In this document: positions 6,070 to 6,401 of the stretch, piece after piece
Layout: every line of letters starts with the position of its first letter
Numbering within the stretch: position 1 is the stretch's first letter
Assembly (NCBI GenBank): GCA_947505915.1
Contig: CANNNH010000088.1
Location: 1-6,401 of the forward strand
Length of the DNA stretch: 6,401 nucleotides
Direction: 5' to 3'
DNA from: Comamonadaceae bacterium
GTDB taxonomy: Bacteria; Pseudomonadota; Gammaproteobacteria; Burkholderiales; Burkholderiaceae
Program-made: the position numbers and the translations under genes
The notes under the pieces: model-generated
Told to the model about the DNA's origin: nothing
The model's input: the letters and a program-made list of their open reading frames with translations, nothing else
Database searches by the model: none

Positions 6070-6401
6070 GCATGGTTATCACCGAACTCAGCGCCAACCA
6101 ACTCTCGCAAGCCATTCATGCCAAGCAAGTGTCTTGTCGTGAGGTGATGCAAGCCTATTTGCATCGCATTGAAAGTATCAATCCGCACTTCAATGCCTTG
6201 GTCAGCCTGCAAGACTCCACCAAGCTTTTGGCGCAAGCCCAAGCCTGTGACACAGATCTTTCACAAGGCCATTCGCGCGGCTGGCTTCACGGCCTGCCCA
6301 TCGCTTTGAAAGATTTGGTGGATGTGGCAGGCATTCCCACCACCTGCGGCTCGCCTCTTTTGCGCCACAACATCCCCCACGAAGACGCTTTGCTGACGCA
6401 A
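6060..6401 (+). CDS. Amidase-signature family hydrolase, N-terminal part (cut by window edge)
   Basis: A frame open to the right edge shows 114 residues of an enzyme that is normally about 450-500 long. The N-terminus MVITELSANQLSQAI, then VSCREVMQAYLHRIESINPHFNALV, is the classic helical start of amidase-signature proteins. The core begins at HGLPIALKDLVDVAGIPTTCGS (77-98), where K84 is the catalytic lysine of the Ser-cisSer-Lys triad; the two serines lie beyond the window. The family hydrolyses amide bonds in the cytoplasm, with substrates ranging from simple amides to allophanate and Glu-tRNA(Gln) (GatA). The specific reaction cannot be told from this part, and its place beside a transporter rather than gatC/gatB argues mildly against GatA. 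Start: ATG 6060 or ATG 6072 (four residues shorter). Neither has a clear ribosome site; an in-frame TAA at 6042-6044 bars anything much longer. It diverges from the transporter operon across a 59-base gap, suggesting shared control. Confidence 0.9.
   Translation, partial: MGSSMVITELSANQLSQAIHAKQVSCREVMQAYLHRIESINPHFNALVSLQDSTKLLAQAQACDTDLSQGHSRGWLHGLPIALKDLVDVAGIPTTCGSPLLRHNIPHEDALLTQ

Noticed and set aside
1..6401. Mobile elements, CRISPR arrays, tRNA or rRNA genes, phage or defence genes, terminators
   Set aside because: No transposase, inverted-repeat ends, repeat-spacer pattern, RNA-gene motif or hairpin followed by a T-run was seen on either strand; genes are contiguous with overlapping ends.

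Overview
The window is a compact, GC-rich bacterial locus, and almost every base is coding. Five genes on the minus strand form an apparent operon. A sixth gene on the plus strand diverges from it. Gene style (many TTG, CTG, CAA and GCC codons), overall composition and gene grouping fit a betaproteobacterium, perhaps a Comamonadaceae-like member of the Burkholderiales. That is an impression from one window, not a phylogenetic result.

Reading the operon in its own direction (right to left): a periplasmic family 5 peptide/solute-binding protein (6000-4408); a DppB/OppB-like permease (4408-3455); a DppC/OppC-like permease (3455-2574); a single protein with two fused ABC ATPase domains, DppD-like then DppF-like (2574-1003); and an M81/MlrC-family metallohydrolase (1006-1, cut by the window edge). 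All four junctions overlap: three stop/start pairs share one base (TGATG) and the last shares four bases (ATGA). The genes are therefore probably co-transcribed and translationally coupled. The divergent plus-strand gene (6060 to the right edge) is the N-terminal part of an amidase-signature hydrolase. Its catalytic lysine is visible; its catalytic serines lie beyond the window.

The two divergent genes are separated by only 59 bases (6001-6059). This AT-richer gap must hold or overlap the promoters for both directions. Weak sigma-70-like elements and an imperfect palindrome can be seen, but no confident promoter.

Functionally this looks like an uptake-and-hydrolysis unit. The binding protein captures a small amide- or peptide-like compound, the two permeases and fused ATPase import it, and the M81 enzyme and perhaps the amidase cleave it in the cytoplasm. 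The substrate cannot be read from the sequence. I found no mobile element, CRISPR array, RNA gene, repeat family or terminator. I do not see an undescribed system here; the most interesting points are the physical coupling of an M81 hydrolase to its own transporter and the unusually tight gene packing.
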